Assembly: GCF_025602895.1 (NCBI RefSeq)
Contig: NW_026516214.1
Span: forward strand, 124,001 to 188,000
Length of the DNA stretch: 64,000 bases
Direction: 5' to 3'
Source of the DNA: Polychytrium aggregatum
Lineage: Eukaryota; Chytridiomycota; Chytridiomycetes; Polychytriales
In this document: in pieces, positions 13,137 to 23,989 of the stretch
How the letters are laid out: every line of letters begins with the position of its first letter
Numbering within the stretch: position 1 is the stretch's first letter
Program-made: the position numbers and the translations under genes
The notes under the pieces: generated by a model
Database searches by the model: none
What the model was told of the DNA's origin: nothing
The model's input: only the letters and a program-made list of their open reading frames with translations

Positions 13137-16100
13137 GGCAGGGAAACCAGGCAGTGGAGAGACAGGATCGGGGAGTTGGGCTCAGAAAGGGTAGGGCACT
13201 GGCGAGCAAGGGGGTGGTGGTGGAGAGTTCCTGCAGCCGGAGGCAAGAGCGGGACCAGGACAGGGACGACAAAGGAGAGGATAGAAGATCAAGGGTGCTG
13301 GTGAGGAAAGGAGCAGGCTGGTGGTAGCAGGTCCAGAGTGGGGAAGGGATAGGGGGTTTCCAGGAGAGGGCGACGCGAAGAAGCAGGGAAGGCGATGCCT
13401 GGCCGATGGGGAGCGACTTTGAGCCTCTGAGCTGGACTGATCCTCTCTGCTGAGCGAGAGGAGGCGGCGGCGGGGAGGGCAAAGCCGAGCGGATGCAGAG
13501 ATGGCCAGGGTGCTCCCGGAGGCAAGCAGAGGATGTGCAGGCGACAGGGACGCAGGAGGCGATTAGAAGGGTGCGAGTCTCGGAATACTGCGCTGGCCGG
13601 CTCCGGATACGGGTGGGAAAGAGGTAAAGGCCGTGGCCGTCAGGGCCTCATTCGAAATCAGATATACGAGGGTCGCTCGGGAGGAGGATGTGCGGGACGC
13701 AAGCATCTCCGCCGGTGCAGTCGGAGTGGAGATGCAGCGACGGTGTCATCCGCATCTGGAGGAGGACCAGCAAGGGAGAAAGCATACGACCCCGAAGAGA
13801 AAAAAGGCAAGGCAGACAGACAGCTCTGGGAGAGATCCCGTGCGGGCGGCTGGAGCGGCGCTGGGCTGTTGGGGGGGGGTGCTGGGTATTCGAAGGGGGA
13901 GGCAGTTTCCCACGCAGACCTCGTTGAAGCATGGGATTGCCGAGGCCAAGCGATGTTTGTTGAGCCGCCCATGCAGCCGTGGGCGACACCGCTGGCGAGC
14001 CAGAGCGTACAGAAGACCGGCTGAGCCAAGTAAATGTGCAGGTGATGATGTGAGAGCAATGTGCTATGGGAGCAATGTGCTGTGGATGGCTTTGGCCATC
14101 GCGGGTGTATCGATGGCGACACTGAAGCGACGATACAATTCGGCTGCATGGTGCCTCCCTCACTCCCCACCCCAATAACAACACCGCCCCGCTGGTTTTC
14201 GATGGAGGCTGCTGCCGTCTCCCCGGCGCCGGCGCCCCCCGTCGATGGTCTGGCGGCCGATACTTTGCCCACAATCCCATGCGTCCTCCACGTTTTCTCC
14301 ACGCTTCACGACCCTCCGCCAAGGCAGTCGTTTGTCGCCCGGCCTGGCAACCGAAAGGAGAAAGCAGCCATTGTGACCAGTATCCGCATCGACGGCGTGC
14401 ATTGGTCTTGATTGAACGGGCTGGCGGGTGCGGAGGATGCGGAGGGTGCGACAGGGTCCATCCACGGGCCCTGAACCAGGTGCTGGATCGGAAGCTTGCG
14501 GGCGGAGGATTGCGAAAGGGACAGGGAAAAGGCCGCGACGGGGCATCTCCGAGAGCATATTGCCGCAGCCCGATGATCCTGGATGTGGATCTCCGCACAG
14601 CGGATGCGTTTCAAATCCATGCGATGCAGCGGGGAGGGACCGGCCAGGGTGCCTGGCTGGCATTGCATGGAGCCGTGTCGCCGACAACGACGGACACGAG
14701 CAGGTCGCAATTGGAGCGATATGGTTCAGTCATCTTTGCTCGGGGTCGAATCGCATCCATGCAAATCGGAGCCGGGCCATGATTGCTCAGGGAGACCACA
14801 TGCGGCCGCAGGGGGGGATCGGCTCTCCCCCGCCCCGCAGCTGAAGGACGACATGCTCACACATGCTCACACATGCCGCTGGCTTTTTCCCTTTTCGCAG
14901 GTGGTCGCTGCCGCGGTGGACCATGGACGGCCGGTGCTGACGGTCGCCCTGACCAGGAGGATGATCTGCAGGCGCCAGAACTCCCTGGGTTTGAGTGGTT
15001 TCCAGGACTTGCAAGCTGCTGGTGGGGGCGACAGCTGACCCAGGCTGGAGGTGATGGGTCAAGGCCGGCCCCGATACGGCGACGGCACCAGACAGCTTGC
15101 CGAACGATACCACACACCAGACGGCTGCCTTGCTGGAGGCTGGCCTTGCTCCGTCCGTGCATCCGATCATCGGCACGGCTGCAAGGGGGGGGAGGTTGAT
15201 GTGGAGATGGCCGGCGGGGGAAACACAGAGGCACATGCAGCGGCGCCATGAAGGGCTGGGTGTCGATGGCTGGTGGAGAGAGAATCGACGCGACAGGAAT
15301 GCATGGAGGAAATGCATTGGAGGAGGCATTGGATAGATGCACTGGAGAGATGCACTGGAGGAATGCGTGCTCGATATGAACGCCTGGAAGGGGAGCCGAT
15401 TCCATGGAGTGAGCGTGCGCGACGGGACCAGCGAGCCGCTGCAGATGCAGTCACTGCAATTCAGAGCACGGAGACATACCTGGGGATGAGGGAGGAAGAC
15501 ACAGGGCAAAGAGCAATATTGCTGGTTTGGGTGCCAGTCAAAGCCGTCCAGCCAGATCGATGAACATCAAGTCATTCGTGTGTGAAAGCGTCCTGTTTCA
15601 AAACAAGTTCGCTGTACCGAGCCGCATCGACCGAGCCGCTCGCAGACAGGGACAGCCCCAGGCACGGACAGGGGAACCGAGGCCGTTTCACCCGGCATGG
15701 CTGTCCGACGCAGGCGCCGGGGACAATGCAGCCGACACGAAACAAGCCGGGGATACAGCGACGATCGCACCATCGAACGACTGGCGACGATCGGATCGGC
15801 CAGCTCAACAGGGGTCTGCCGCGCGAGAAGACTCAGCAGCAAGGGTGGGGGTGGCTCGGACAAACGACAGCGGCACAGGGGCGCGATCGAAGGGACACGC
15901 CCGGGCTGCGATCGTCCTGGCGTCGCAGCCGTCGCGGGAAGCAACAAGCCGCACCACGGCATCCGCAGGGTTCCAGACGCGGGACTGAGGGCCGTTGATG
16001 GTCGTCGATGGTCGCTATCGCCGGTTATCGCTGGCTATCGCTGGCTATCGCGACAGCGCAGCCACGGCGAATACAGTCGCCCGGCAGCGGCAACAGGAGC

Positions 16101-17332
16101 AGCACCGAGCTGGCACACCCCGCCCCGCCTGGCATGCGCAGCACGGGAGTGCGTGCTGCACGCCCCTCAACCAACAGCGGTGCGTTACGCCGCCGTTACA
16201 CGGCGTATATTTCTTTCCTCTTTGCTGGCCGGGCAGGCCGCCGGGGTCGGGCGGGACGGCACGTGATGCTGCACGGGTGGGCGCCGTCACCCGATTGTGC
16301 GACGTGCTGGCGCGCCGGTGCGACACTGGCATCTGGGGCGCTGCGGCATACAGCGCGTCGGCACAAACAAACGCACAGAGCACAGCAGAGGCGAACAGCG
16401 GTGCCAGTATGCCAGTATGCCAGCATGCCACACTTGTGCGCCCGGTGGCTGTGGCCGCCCACACCACAATGCAGCCACGGGTTTGCCCACAGGGCCAGCG
16501 CACCCGCAAACACAAACAGACGGAGTCTGCACCACACTGGACCACACCCGCCGCACCACACCACACCGCAGCCCGACACACCGTGTCCTTGCCGCAGCGT
16601 CACAGCGCCATCTCGGAACCCATGCAGCCAACCAGCCGCCCCCCGCCTTGTTATGTGTCTGCTGGTCCGCGCCAGCGTCGCTGCTGACCAAGGCATGGGG
16701 ACACCCGCGGCTGGTCTCCCCGCTGGTCGCACCGCTGGTTGCACCGCTGGCAACAGACCATGTCAGCCATCGCAAACAAGGCGCAGTCTCTAAAGAAGTG
16801 CTCCGCGGAAAGGTGTCCGCGACACATGTATCTCCTTGCATGCCGCACTGTCCGAGTGGTGCTATCTCTGTGGGATGCGGGGGCCGCAGCAGCGGCCTGT
16901 CCGCGCCGTGTCACTGGATTCTCCGCGTTTCTCCGGCGCAGCCTGTGTCCACAGTCCGTGTCGACAGTCTCTGCGGGGGTCCGTGCTGCCCCTTGCCCGC
17001 GACACCCACCAATCGGCTCGGCCATGGGCCCAGTGTCGCGCTGGGTCTGCACCAACCAGCGGCCGAGCGCGGCCGTCCGTCGCCCGATCCAAAGGACGCC
17101 GTTGCCCCATTCGCGCTGTTGCAAGCGCCGTTTGCTCCCCTCGTTCGGTTGCGGACATCGTGCCCAGGCTCTTCCGTGCCGCCATCGGTCTCCATCAACC
17201 ACCCAACAACAACCCAGTCAATCAATCAATCAAGCAATCAATCACTCAATCTCCCATTCCCCACCCCCCCTCTCCGATCTCGCCATCGCCGTTGAAATTT
17301 GCCCCCCCCTTCTCGCCTTTTAGGAGTTTGCC
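13137..17332. other. Intergenic 4.2 kb without a supportable gene
   Basis: The largest gene-free stretch of the window. Many frames are open by base composition, but none shows a recognisable domain or a credible exon chain. I see short direct repeats (ACATGCTCAC at about 14853-14873, GGCTATCGCT at about 16023-16045, GCCAGTATGCCAGTATGCC at about 16402-16420) and an (AATC)n run at about 17217-17250 just before the ArfGAP start. Mucin-like or lineage-specific genes or RNAs could be hidden here; transcripts would be needed to see them. Confidence 0.4.
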
Positions 17333-18899
17333 ATGTCCAATTTCATCCCTCTCACCTCGGCCTCCAGTCGCAAGCGAGCAGACAGCTCCACCTCCATCGA
17401 CTCCTCGGCCTCCTCCCTTCCCAATCCAGGCCTCCGTCGCCCCTCAAACACCCCTCCGATGCCCGCCATCGACCCAAACACTCCCGCAAGAACCCCGAGT
17501 GTCATCTCGCAGGAGGTCGAGACCGACTCGCTTACCGATGCGGCCTCCTCGACGATGCTCTTCTACAAGGCCACCTCCAACTCGTATTATGCCCCTCGCT
17601 TTGCCAACGGCATTCTCTCGATCTACCCAAGATCAAAGGACCAGAACATCAAGCCCGTCTTTGAGTGCCCCGTGGCCCTCACCGTCCTGAAAATCAGAGT
17701 CTCTGGCAGCAGCGTCTGGTCCGGCAGCTCCTATATCTCGGCCACCTCCTCACAGGCCATCAAGGTCGTCTCGGCCCTGACCGCCGCCGCCGCCCAGGAA
17801 AAGTCGCCTCCGTCGACACCCATCGCCGGCCCATCCTCGGTCAGCTCCCCCCCTGTCCTCAAGTCCCGCTCGGCCTCCAACACCACCACCCCCATCGAGC
17901 TCTTCCAGTACACCACCCTGCCCTACAACACCGGCCCGGGCTCGTTCTCGCCCGCCCCGGCCATCTACGCCATGCCCTACATCAACCCCAGCTTTGCCTC
18001 GCCCGTGCTCTCGTCGTCGCCGTCGCCTGGCTCGCAGAGCAACCCGTCGCCTTCGGGCTCGATCCTATCGCTGAGGAAAAAGATTCGCTTCAAGCTCTTT
18101 GCCCCGACCACGTCCATATCCTTCTACGCCTCCCCCGAGACCTTCGAGAGCTTCCGTGACCTTGTTGAGCGAGAAAAGGAAGCTGCCATCGAGGGCACCG
18201 TCGGCGACGGCCGAAATCTGCTCATGGCCCTCCGAGAAATCGACGAGCACAACAACTTTTGCGCCGACTGCGGCATCGAGCTCCCGACATGGGTCTCCAT
18301 CGACAAGGAAAACCACTCGGCCATCCTCATCTGCGAATGTAAGTTTCTCTCCTGCGTTGGCCGCCATATCCGACCGCGGGTTGCGCTGCCGCCATGGCCT
18401 CTGGACTGCTGTCTCCTACTCGGGCTGTCTGCTTGTGGCCGTGTCCGATCCTCGCATGTGCTCTGTGGCCCTGTCCGATTGCCATGCGTCCTCCAACTCT
18501 GGTCGACCGATAGGCTCGTTTCGCCTGCTGGCTCACTCACCCATCCGACCGGTCCCGCTCACCCTCCATCCCTCCCCTTGCCAACTCAAAGCCTGCTCCG
18601 GCATTCATCGGTCCTACGGCACAAAACACGTCAAGTCCTTCCTCCTGGACGAAAAGGTCTTTTCGGATCCCACCCACGACCTGTACGATGCCGTTCACCA
18701 TGCCACCAACGCCGGCCGCACCATTCCGAATCGGGAGAGCAAGCCCCAGCCCGAGTTTCGGTTGCTCACCAAGGTCGTCAGCACCAGCGAGTCGGCGCAG
18801 TCGCCCGACATTCCGCCGGCCCTGCCCATCTCCGTCCCCGAAAGCGAAGAGGAGACCGCGGCTCCGTTCCTGAGTCGCCAGCCTTCGATACATTTCTAA
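17333..18899 (+). CDS. PH-domain ArfGAP (AGAP/ACAP-like)
   Basis: GTPase-activating protein for Arf-family GTPases in membrane traffic (family role). Exons 17333-18338 and 18592-18899 total 1314 bp, 437 residues. The N-terminus is Ser/Pro-rich and probably disordered. A PH-like fold starts near residue 78 (LFYKATSNSYYAPRFANGIL) and resumes near 245 (KKIRFKLFAPTTSISFYAS), ending in FRDLVEREKEAAIEG. A roughly 110-residue Ser/Pro/Ala insert splits it. The ArfGAP zinc finger follows: NNFCADCGIELPTWVSI, then across the intron LICESCSGIHRSYGTKHVKS. The CxxC pairs and the catalytic-finger Arg (GIHR) are present, and the splice restores the second CxxC. The loop DKENHSAIL departs from the usual LG(I/V)x(L/I)C consensus. 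The C-terminus is short for the domain, so distal ArfGAP helices are reduced. Confidence 0.8.
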
Positions 18900-19389
18900 A
18901 ACTCACTCGGGCAAGTCCAGCCGGGAAGCAGCATACATCATGCCCTGATCCCGATGAGCTGCGGCAGGACCCTTGGGCAACCCGGCTTTGCACCAACTTG
19001 GACCGCCCCTTTGTTCTCTGGCTTGCTGCCTCTCGCCCGTCTGACTTCTATCCATTGGTTATCGCTGCCCTTGCATCGTTGTTGTTGTTGCTGCTGTTGT
19101 TGTTTTTCGTACCTTTTTTGGATGATGGTTTTGTACATAGTGTTGCTTGTCTTTTTCGTTTCTGCGCTTCGCTCCATGTGCTCGGCGCCACTCTTTACCT
19201 TTCCGTGCAAGTCCGACGATCCACGTATGTCTCTTGTCGCTTCGGTCCCGACTTTGTTTGCATCTATTCTCGTCCCTGCCCATCATCTCTACAGGCAGCA
19301 CTTCTGGACTGGCAACCACACATGTACTCTGGGAGCCAGTCGCAGTCCCCTCTCCCTCGATTTGCAGGGCTTCCTCAACAAAGCAAATT

Positions 19390-19680
19390 ACAGTCAATCC
19401 AATAAAAAACGGGACACCCTGGTTTTTTTGACCATTGATCAAATATTTTGTTTACCCAATACCATCGCGCACCGACCATGGCCATTTGCCACACACTTGA
19501 CTTTCGCACCGCTGCGTTACGATGCCATACCATCACTCGGTGTGTCCAAGAAGACCGTTCGTCGCTGGAGCAGAGAATGCAAACCATCCTCCAGCGAAGA
19601 GTATCACTCTCGCTTTGCCACACTGCCATCCAGCGAGCAGGACTCTCCCACAAGAGAGCCATGCAAGCGGAGCTGATTCA
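19390..19680 (+). mobile_element. MITE-like element, copy B (HTH-containing, right end unclear)
   Basis: The left end reads ACAGTCAATCCAATAAAAAA then CGGGACACCC, preceded by TT. The 75 bases after it match copy A closely (TTGACCATTGATCAAATATT, then ACCCAATACCATCGCGC). ATG at 19478 opens MAICHTLDFRTAALRCH, aligning with MAKHSTLDFRIAAVR in copy D. After an apparent one-base frameshift the frame reads LGVSKKTVRRWSRECK (19532-19579), a helix-turn-helix pattern, and runs open to a stop at 19674-19676. This copy keeps more of the ancestral N-terminal coding region than the others. I cannot place the right terminus; a weak candidate lies near 19768. Confidence 0.65.
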
Positions 19681-19956
19681 TGCGGATCTGGCAGTCTCGC
19701 GACGATCTCCTCCCAGCGCAGTGTCTGATCCCGCTCGACCCTTGCACACAGGGACCCCCGGCCTGAATCCGACATGGTTGGCGAAAGAGATGAGGTCAAA
19801 GATCCCCCTCCGACGGTCCCTGCTGTTCAAGGTTGTGGATGATTGCGGGCCAACGAAAGAGCAAAGACCCCGACGGGCTCGGGAAGGGTGCAGCACTCCG
19901 AGGCGCAGAGACAACGTCTCCAGGCCGCAGGGCGGGCTGATCTCTGCCTCTGGAGC

Positions 19957-19963
19957 TATATAG
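19957..19963 (+). promoter_or_regulatory. TATA box of the tyrosinase gene
   Basis: TATATAG, 50 bp before the chosen ATG at 20012. It supports a start in this short exon rather than at downstream ATGs. Confidence 0.4.
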
Positions 19964-20011
19964 ATCCAGAGACCGATGCGCCTCTCGACAGGCCGCATCG
20001 GCTCGTCAGCA

Positions 20012-23000
20012 ATGCCCTTGCCCCTGTTCTTCGTCCTGGTTGTGCTCTGTGCGGTCGTCAGCAGTCGGCCTTCAGGTGCAGTTGTCTGTCTTGCAGCGAG
20101 CAGCAACCAGCTCGTTGGGTTTGCCTCTCGATCTGCTGCTGGGATGATCGTCGCCGTGGCCCTCTGAGGTTTGGCTGCATGGGAGCCGCGCTGATGATGC
20201 TGACCATCGGCTGTGGCTGGTCTAACATGCGTTCGACCGCTTTGGCTGCAGGCACACCCTCCGGCACTTGCTATGTCGATGGCGCTGGCCTGGGTCGGCC
20301 TCTGTCTCACTTCATTGGCGTAAGTCTGGCTCAACGACCCTGGAGCGTCTTGCCATGGCGAGCTTTACTCAATCCTGACTGGAGCGAGGCGAATACGCTC
20401 GTGGTCAGCACAGCGGCTACCCAAGCTGTGGCATAACCCAATCGCCATGTGTCTCGTCCGCTGCCTCGACGACCTTCCTTAACATCCTCGTTTCTACAGG
20501 CCGGGAACTGGACCGTCAGTCTGTGCAAGCAGCAGTGTGCCTCGCTCCAATATCGGTGAGCAGATGACTCGCCGCCACATGCTTCCCCTCCTCGGCTCAG
20601 CACCCCTCGGATGCCAGAAGGGGCAGCAATTCTCTGAGTCTGCCCCTCGATCACTATGGCTTTATCTACGTCGATCTAACTCATCAGCCTGTGACAACAG
20701 GTACTTTGGTCTCGAGAACGGAGATGAGTGTCACTGCGGTAATGCGCTCAGCGATGTCCCGAGAGTCCCCGCAAGCGAATGCTGCACGCCCTGCCTTGAC
20801 GGCTCGCACGGCTGTGGTGGGCCCTCAAGAATCTGGATCGATAGCGCAAGCCCATCTCTCGGGGATCGGCCTCGGGCCAGACAAAAGTGCTCTTGCACAG
20901 CCATCCACGCAAGTATCACCGTCCGGCCCATGGTAAGTTGTCACTCTTGTGCCGGCCTCCAGGGCCTCCGTACTTCGGAATGGGCTGTTCTCTTCGAGCA
21001 CACTTCTAACTTGGAGCACAACGCTGTGTTTTCCAGAGCGCCAGTAGTTCTTCACAGTCATGCCACCATCAGTGCTCCAGACGACATTACGCGTATGTAT
21101 CGCCATGCGGCACATGTGTCTATCATACACACGGGCGACTTTCGACATGTTCTAACAGACCGTTGATTGGAATGCCAATGTCACTGCGACCATGGACGCC
21201 ACTCTACCCATCCAGTTACTACTACCGCGCCGAGGCCAATGGCTGGTGCTATTGTGGCAACAGAGAGGCTCAAGAACCAACTCTCAAGAGCATCTCCTGT
21301 ATCCTCAAGTGCTCGAGAGACGGACACACCTGCGAGGCCGGTACTCGCATCGACATGAAAGCAGTCAGAAACAAAGCCACAACAGCGCCGATATTATGGC
21401 CAACTGTCGAGGCGAGCCCGGCAGTATCACAGCCATCACAGTCATCACCAGGCACATTGCCATCCAAGCAACAGGACCCTGAACCATCACCATCACCATC
21501 ACCATCGCCATCACCATCGCCATCACCATCACCATCACCATCACCATCACCATCGCCATCACCATCGCCATCACCATCACCATCACCATCACCATCTCCA
21601 TCTCCATCACAATCACAATCACCATCACCATCACCATCACCATCACCATCCCCATCACCGTCACCATCGCCATCACCATCACCATCACCATCACCATCGC
21701 CATTACCACCATCACCATCACCATCACCATCACCATCACCATCGCCATCACCATCACCATCACCATCACCATCACCATCTCCATCTCCATCCCCATCACC
21801 GTCACCATCACCATCACCATCACCATCACCATCACAATCACCATCACCATCACCATCTCCATCCCCATCACCGTCACCATCGCCATCACCATCACCATCG
21901 CCATCACCATCGCCATTACCACCATCACCATCACCATCACCATCACCATCACCATCACCATCACCATCACCATCACCATCACCATCACCATCCAGCCACC
22001 AGGGAGGTGTAAATGCTCAATCCCCTCATACCAGCTCGTCGACACAACCAAATCCTACCACTGCCCCTGCACCTTCTCCCGTTGCAACTGGGCTTCCAAA
22101 TTGTGCAACAACGACTACACGCAAGAGCTGGCGCTTGATGAACGACACCGAGAAACAAAAGTTCCTGCGTGCTCTCACCGCCCTAAAATTGGGTCCCCAA
22201 ATCGATGGAAATCAGTACAGCTATGATGACTTTGTAAGCATCCATCTGCAGTACAAGACAAAGGTGCATGGAACCGTAAGTGCATTTCCAACGCATATCA
22301 AGTGGAGTAGTGAGGTGGATCTATGATCCTGATGGATGGTGTCCGTTTCTCAAAGTTTGAACTGCACGTGCCGTCTCTTCAACCTTCTTGACACTCATCC
22401 ACTTGCCTCCTTCGCCGCTTACTTGGATACCCTGGCGAGTCAGCCGCTCTTCCTTCCGTGGCATCGGGCCTTGCTCTCAATCTTTGAACAGCACCTCCAG
22501 CGAATCGATCCGGACGTGTTTGTTCCGTACTGGGACTGGGGCAGCGAATCGCAAACCCCCGAGCTGTCATCGATATTCTATTCAAGTGCCTTTGGTGGGC
22601 ACGGACCCGCTTGCATTCCCGACGGTATTGCACAAGGTACATATTCTTCTTATGCGTCGCTTTATTCGAGGGTGGCGATCCTCCGATGCTAACGACCATC
22701 ATTCACCATCAGGATGGGTTCGCAAATTTCCCGACAATGACCCCAATCTGGCCGGTTCATGTCTATGCAGGCTCTGGACAAACGGAAAGATTGGTCCACT
22801 TATGAGCAATGACCAGCTGCAGTCCCAAGTCATCCCGGCCTACAACGACTTTGCCTCGTTTGCGCCGCATCTTGAGATCATCCACGGAGCTGTCCACGGT
22901 GAGTAGGTCGCTGTGCACCACGCAGCTTTGAGATCAGCGTCAAAGGGAGACGGGACTGCGTATCAGGTCCCGGCTTGCTGCTCGAGTCAGTTGTGAGCAC

Positions 23001-23781
23001 TTGTGCAATGCGTTCACTAAAGCCAACCCACTGCCCTCGCTTGCGTTGGGCTGGACCGTACAGTGCTCGTTGGCGGTGGGCCTGCTGGAGATCTCTGGCA
23101 AATGTACTCGCCAAACGATCCCATCTTTTATCTCCACCATTCGTAAGTGTTCCATGCGCACTGGGGATGCCAACCTTGGTTGGGTCAATCCGACGTTGGT
23201 AACAAATGTACCCGCCGTGCGGACCACAGCATAGCTGTTGCGCCATCCTCAAATAACCGGCCGTCGATTTCTCCTGACGCCGCAGGAACGTTGATCGCAT
23301 CTGGGAGCTATGGCAGAGCCAGAGCAGCCAGCACCTCACGGATTTCTCAGAAGACAAGTCCCAGATCCTCGAGCCTTTCTCGATCGTCCTGAGTGACGTT
23401 CTCGATAATGCCCAGAATTGCATCCAGTACGGTCCCACTGGCGCACCGTCTCCGGGACAACAGATTCAGCCGCCCAGTCCAAGCGGTTCATCAGTCGTGT
23501 CGCTGGCAGTCCGTCGAGCACGACCCCCTGGGTCTGGAGACTCCAACAACCCTGTCCGTCGTCGCTTGCTTGGCAGTCCGCTGGTCGACTGCGACCTCGA
23601 CAAGCGGGACTCGAGCATGCAACCCTACGGCTTCTTGGCCCCGCTTCCGCCCTCCTGGGCCGACATGAACAATATCTCGCTCCAAAAGGTCCGCGAAGTC
23701 GAGCTACTTCACGAAACTTGGATCCGCCAGCGGAATAACCGAATCGGCCACCACTATCATCGGTGCAGAGCAAGGTCGTGA
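20012..23781 (+). CDS. Secreted WSC - (Ser-Pro)n - tyrosinase (type-3 copper oxidase)
   Basis: Probable cell-wall phenol oxidase (phenol to quinone, melanin-type chemistry). Exon 1 20012-20075 encodes a signal peptide ([18 protein letters not shown]). It joins 20252-20319 in phase, then 20500-20555 ([17 protein letters not shown]) and an exon from 20701 ([16 protein letters not shown]), forming a WSC carbohydrate-binding domain. A second WSC-like half ([15 protein letters not shown]) follows near 21225. A roughly 170-residue Ser-Pro linker (21484-21992) leads to the tyrosinase domain. CuA ligands are in [16 protein letters not shown] and FLPWHRALL. CuB ligands are in [14 protein letters not shown] (across a splice) and [12 protein letters not shown], with [10 protein letters not shown] after the next splice. 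Stop TGA 23779-23781. The junction after KVHGT (22275) is unresolved: the only nearby AG (22354) gives a frame problem, so a sequencing error, unusual splice or lesion is possible there. Confidence 0.85.
21484..21992. repeat. (CCATCA)n minisatellite encoding Ser-Pro repeats
   Basis: About 510 bases of six-base units CCATCA with C/T/G third-position variants, all in frame. They encode Ser-Pro dipeptides interrupted by a few Gln, Leu and one PP. It lies inside the tyrosinase gene as the linker between the WSC and copper domains. Larger-order blocks recur (for example the segment containing CCATTACCACCATCACC at about 21701 and 21912), so unequal exchange has duplicated sub-blocks. Confidence 0.95.
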
Positions 23782-23989
23782 GCGGGGGGGGGCATATAGT
23801 TAGCTCTGTTTGCAGCCTAGATAGCTGTGGGCTATGTCCCCTCCAGAGAATATCAAGAACAAATACAATAATCTCCATGTATTCACTTGTTTGGCGGCCG
23901 ACAGCGGTGTTGCCCATTCGTTGCAGTATCATCGTGCAAGATGAGATAGCATGATATGGCGTGGGTTGTTGTCCAACGGATACCGCCGT

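Larger units (their letters stand above)
18900..20011. other. Intergenic, ArfGAP to tyrosinase
   Basis: Contains the 3' region of ArfGAP with a (GTT)n-like run (about 19078-19105), MITE-like copy B from 19390, and a TATA box at 19957. No other gene is supported. Confidence 0.5.

Noticed and set aside
21365-22051. Minus-strand Met-Val repeat frame
   Set aside because: It is the complement of the Ser-Pro minisatellite, which is in frame with WSC and tyrosinase exons on the plus strand.
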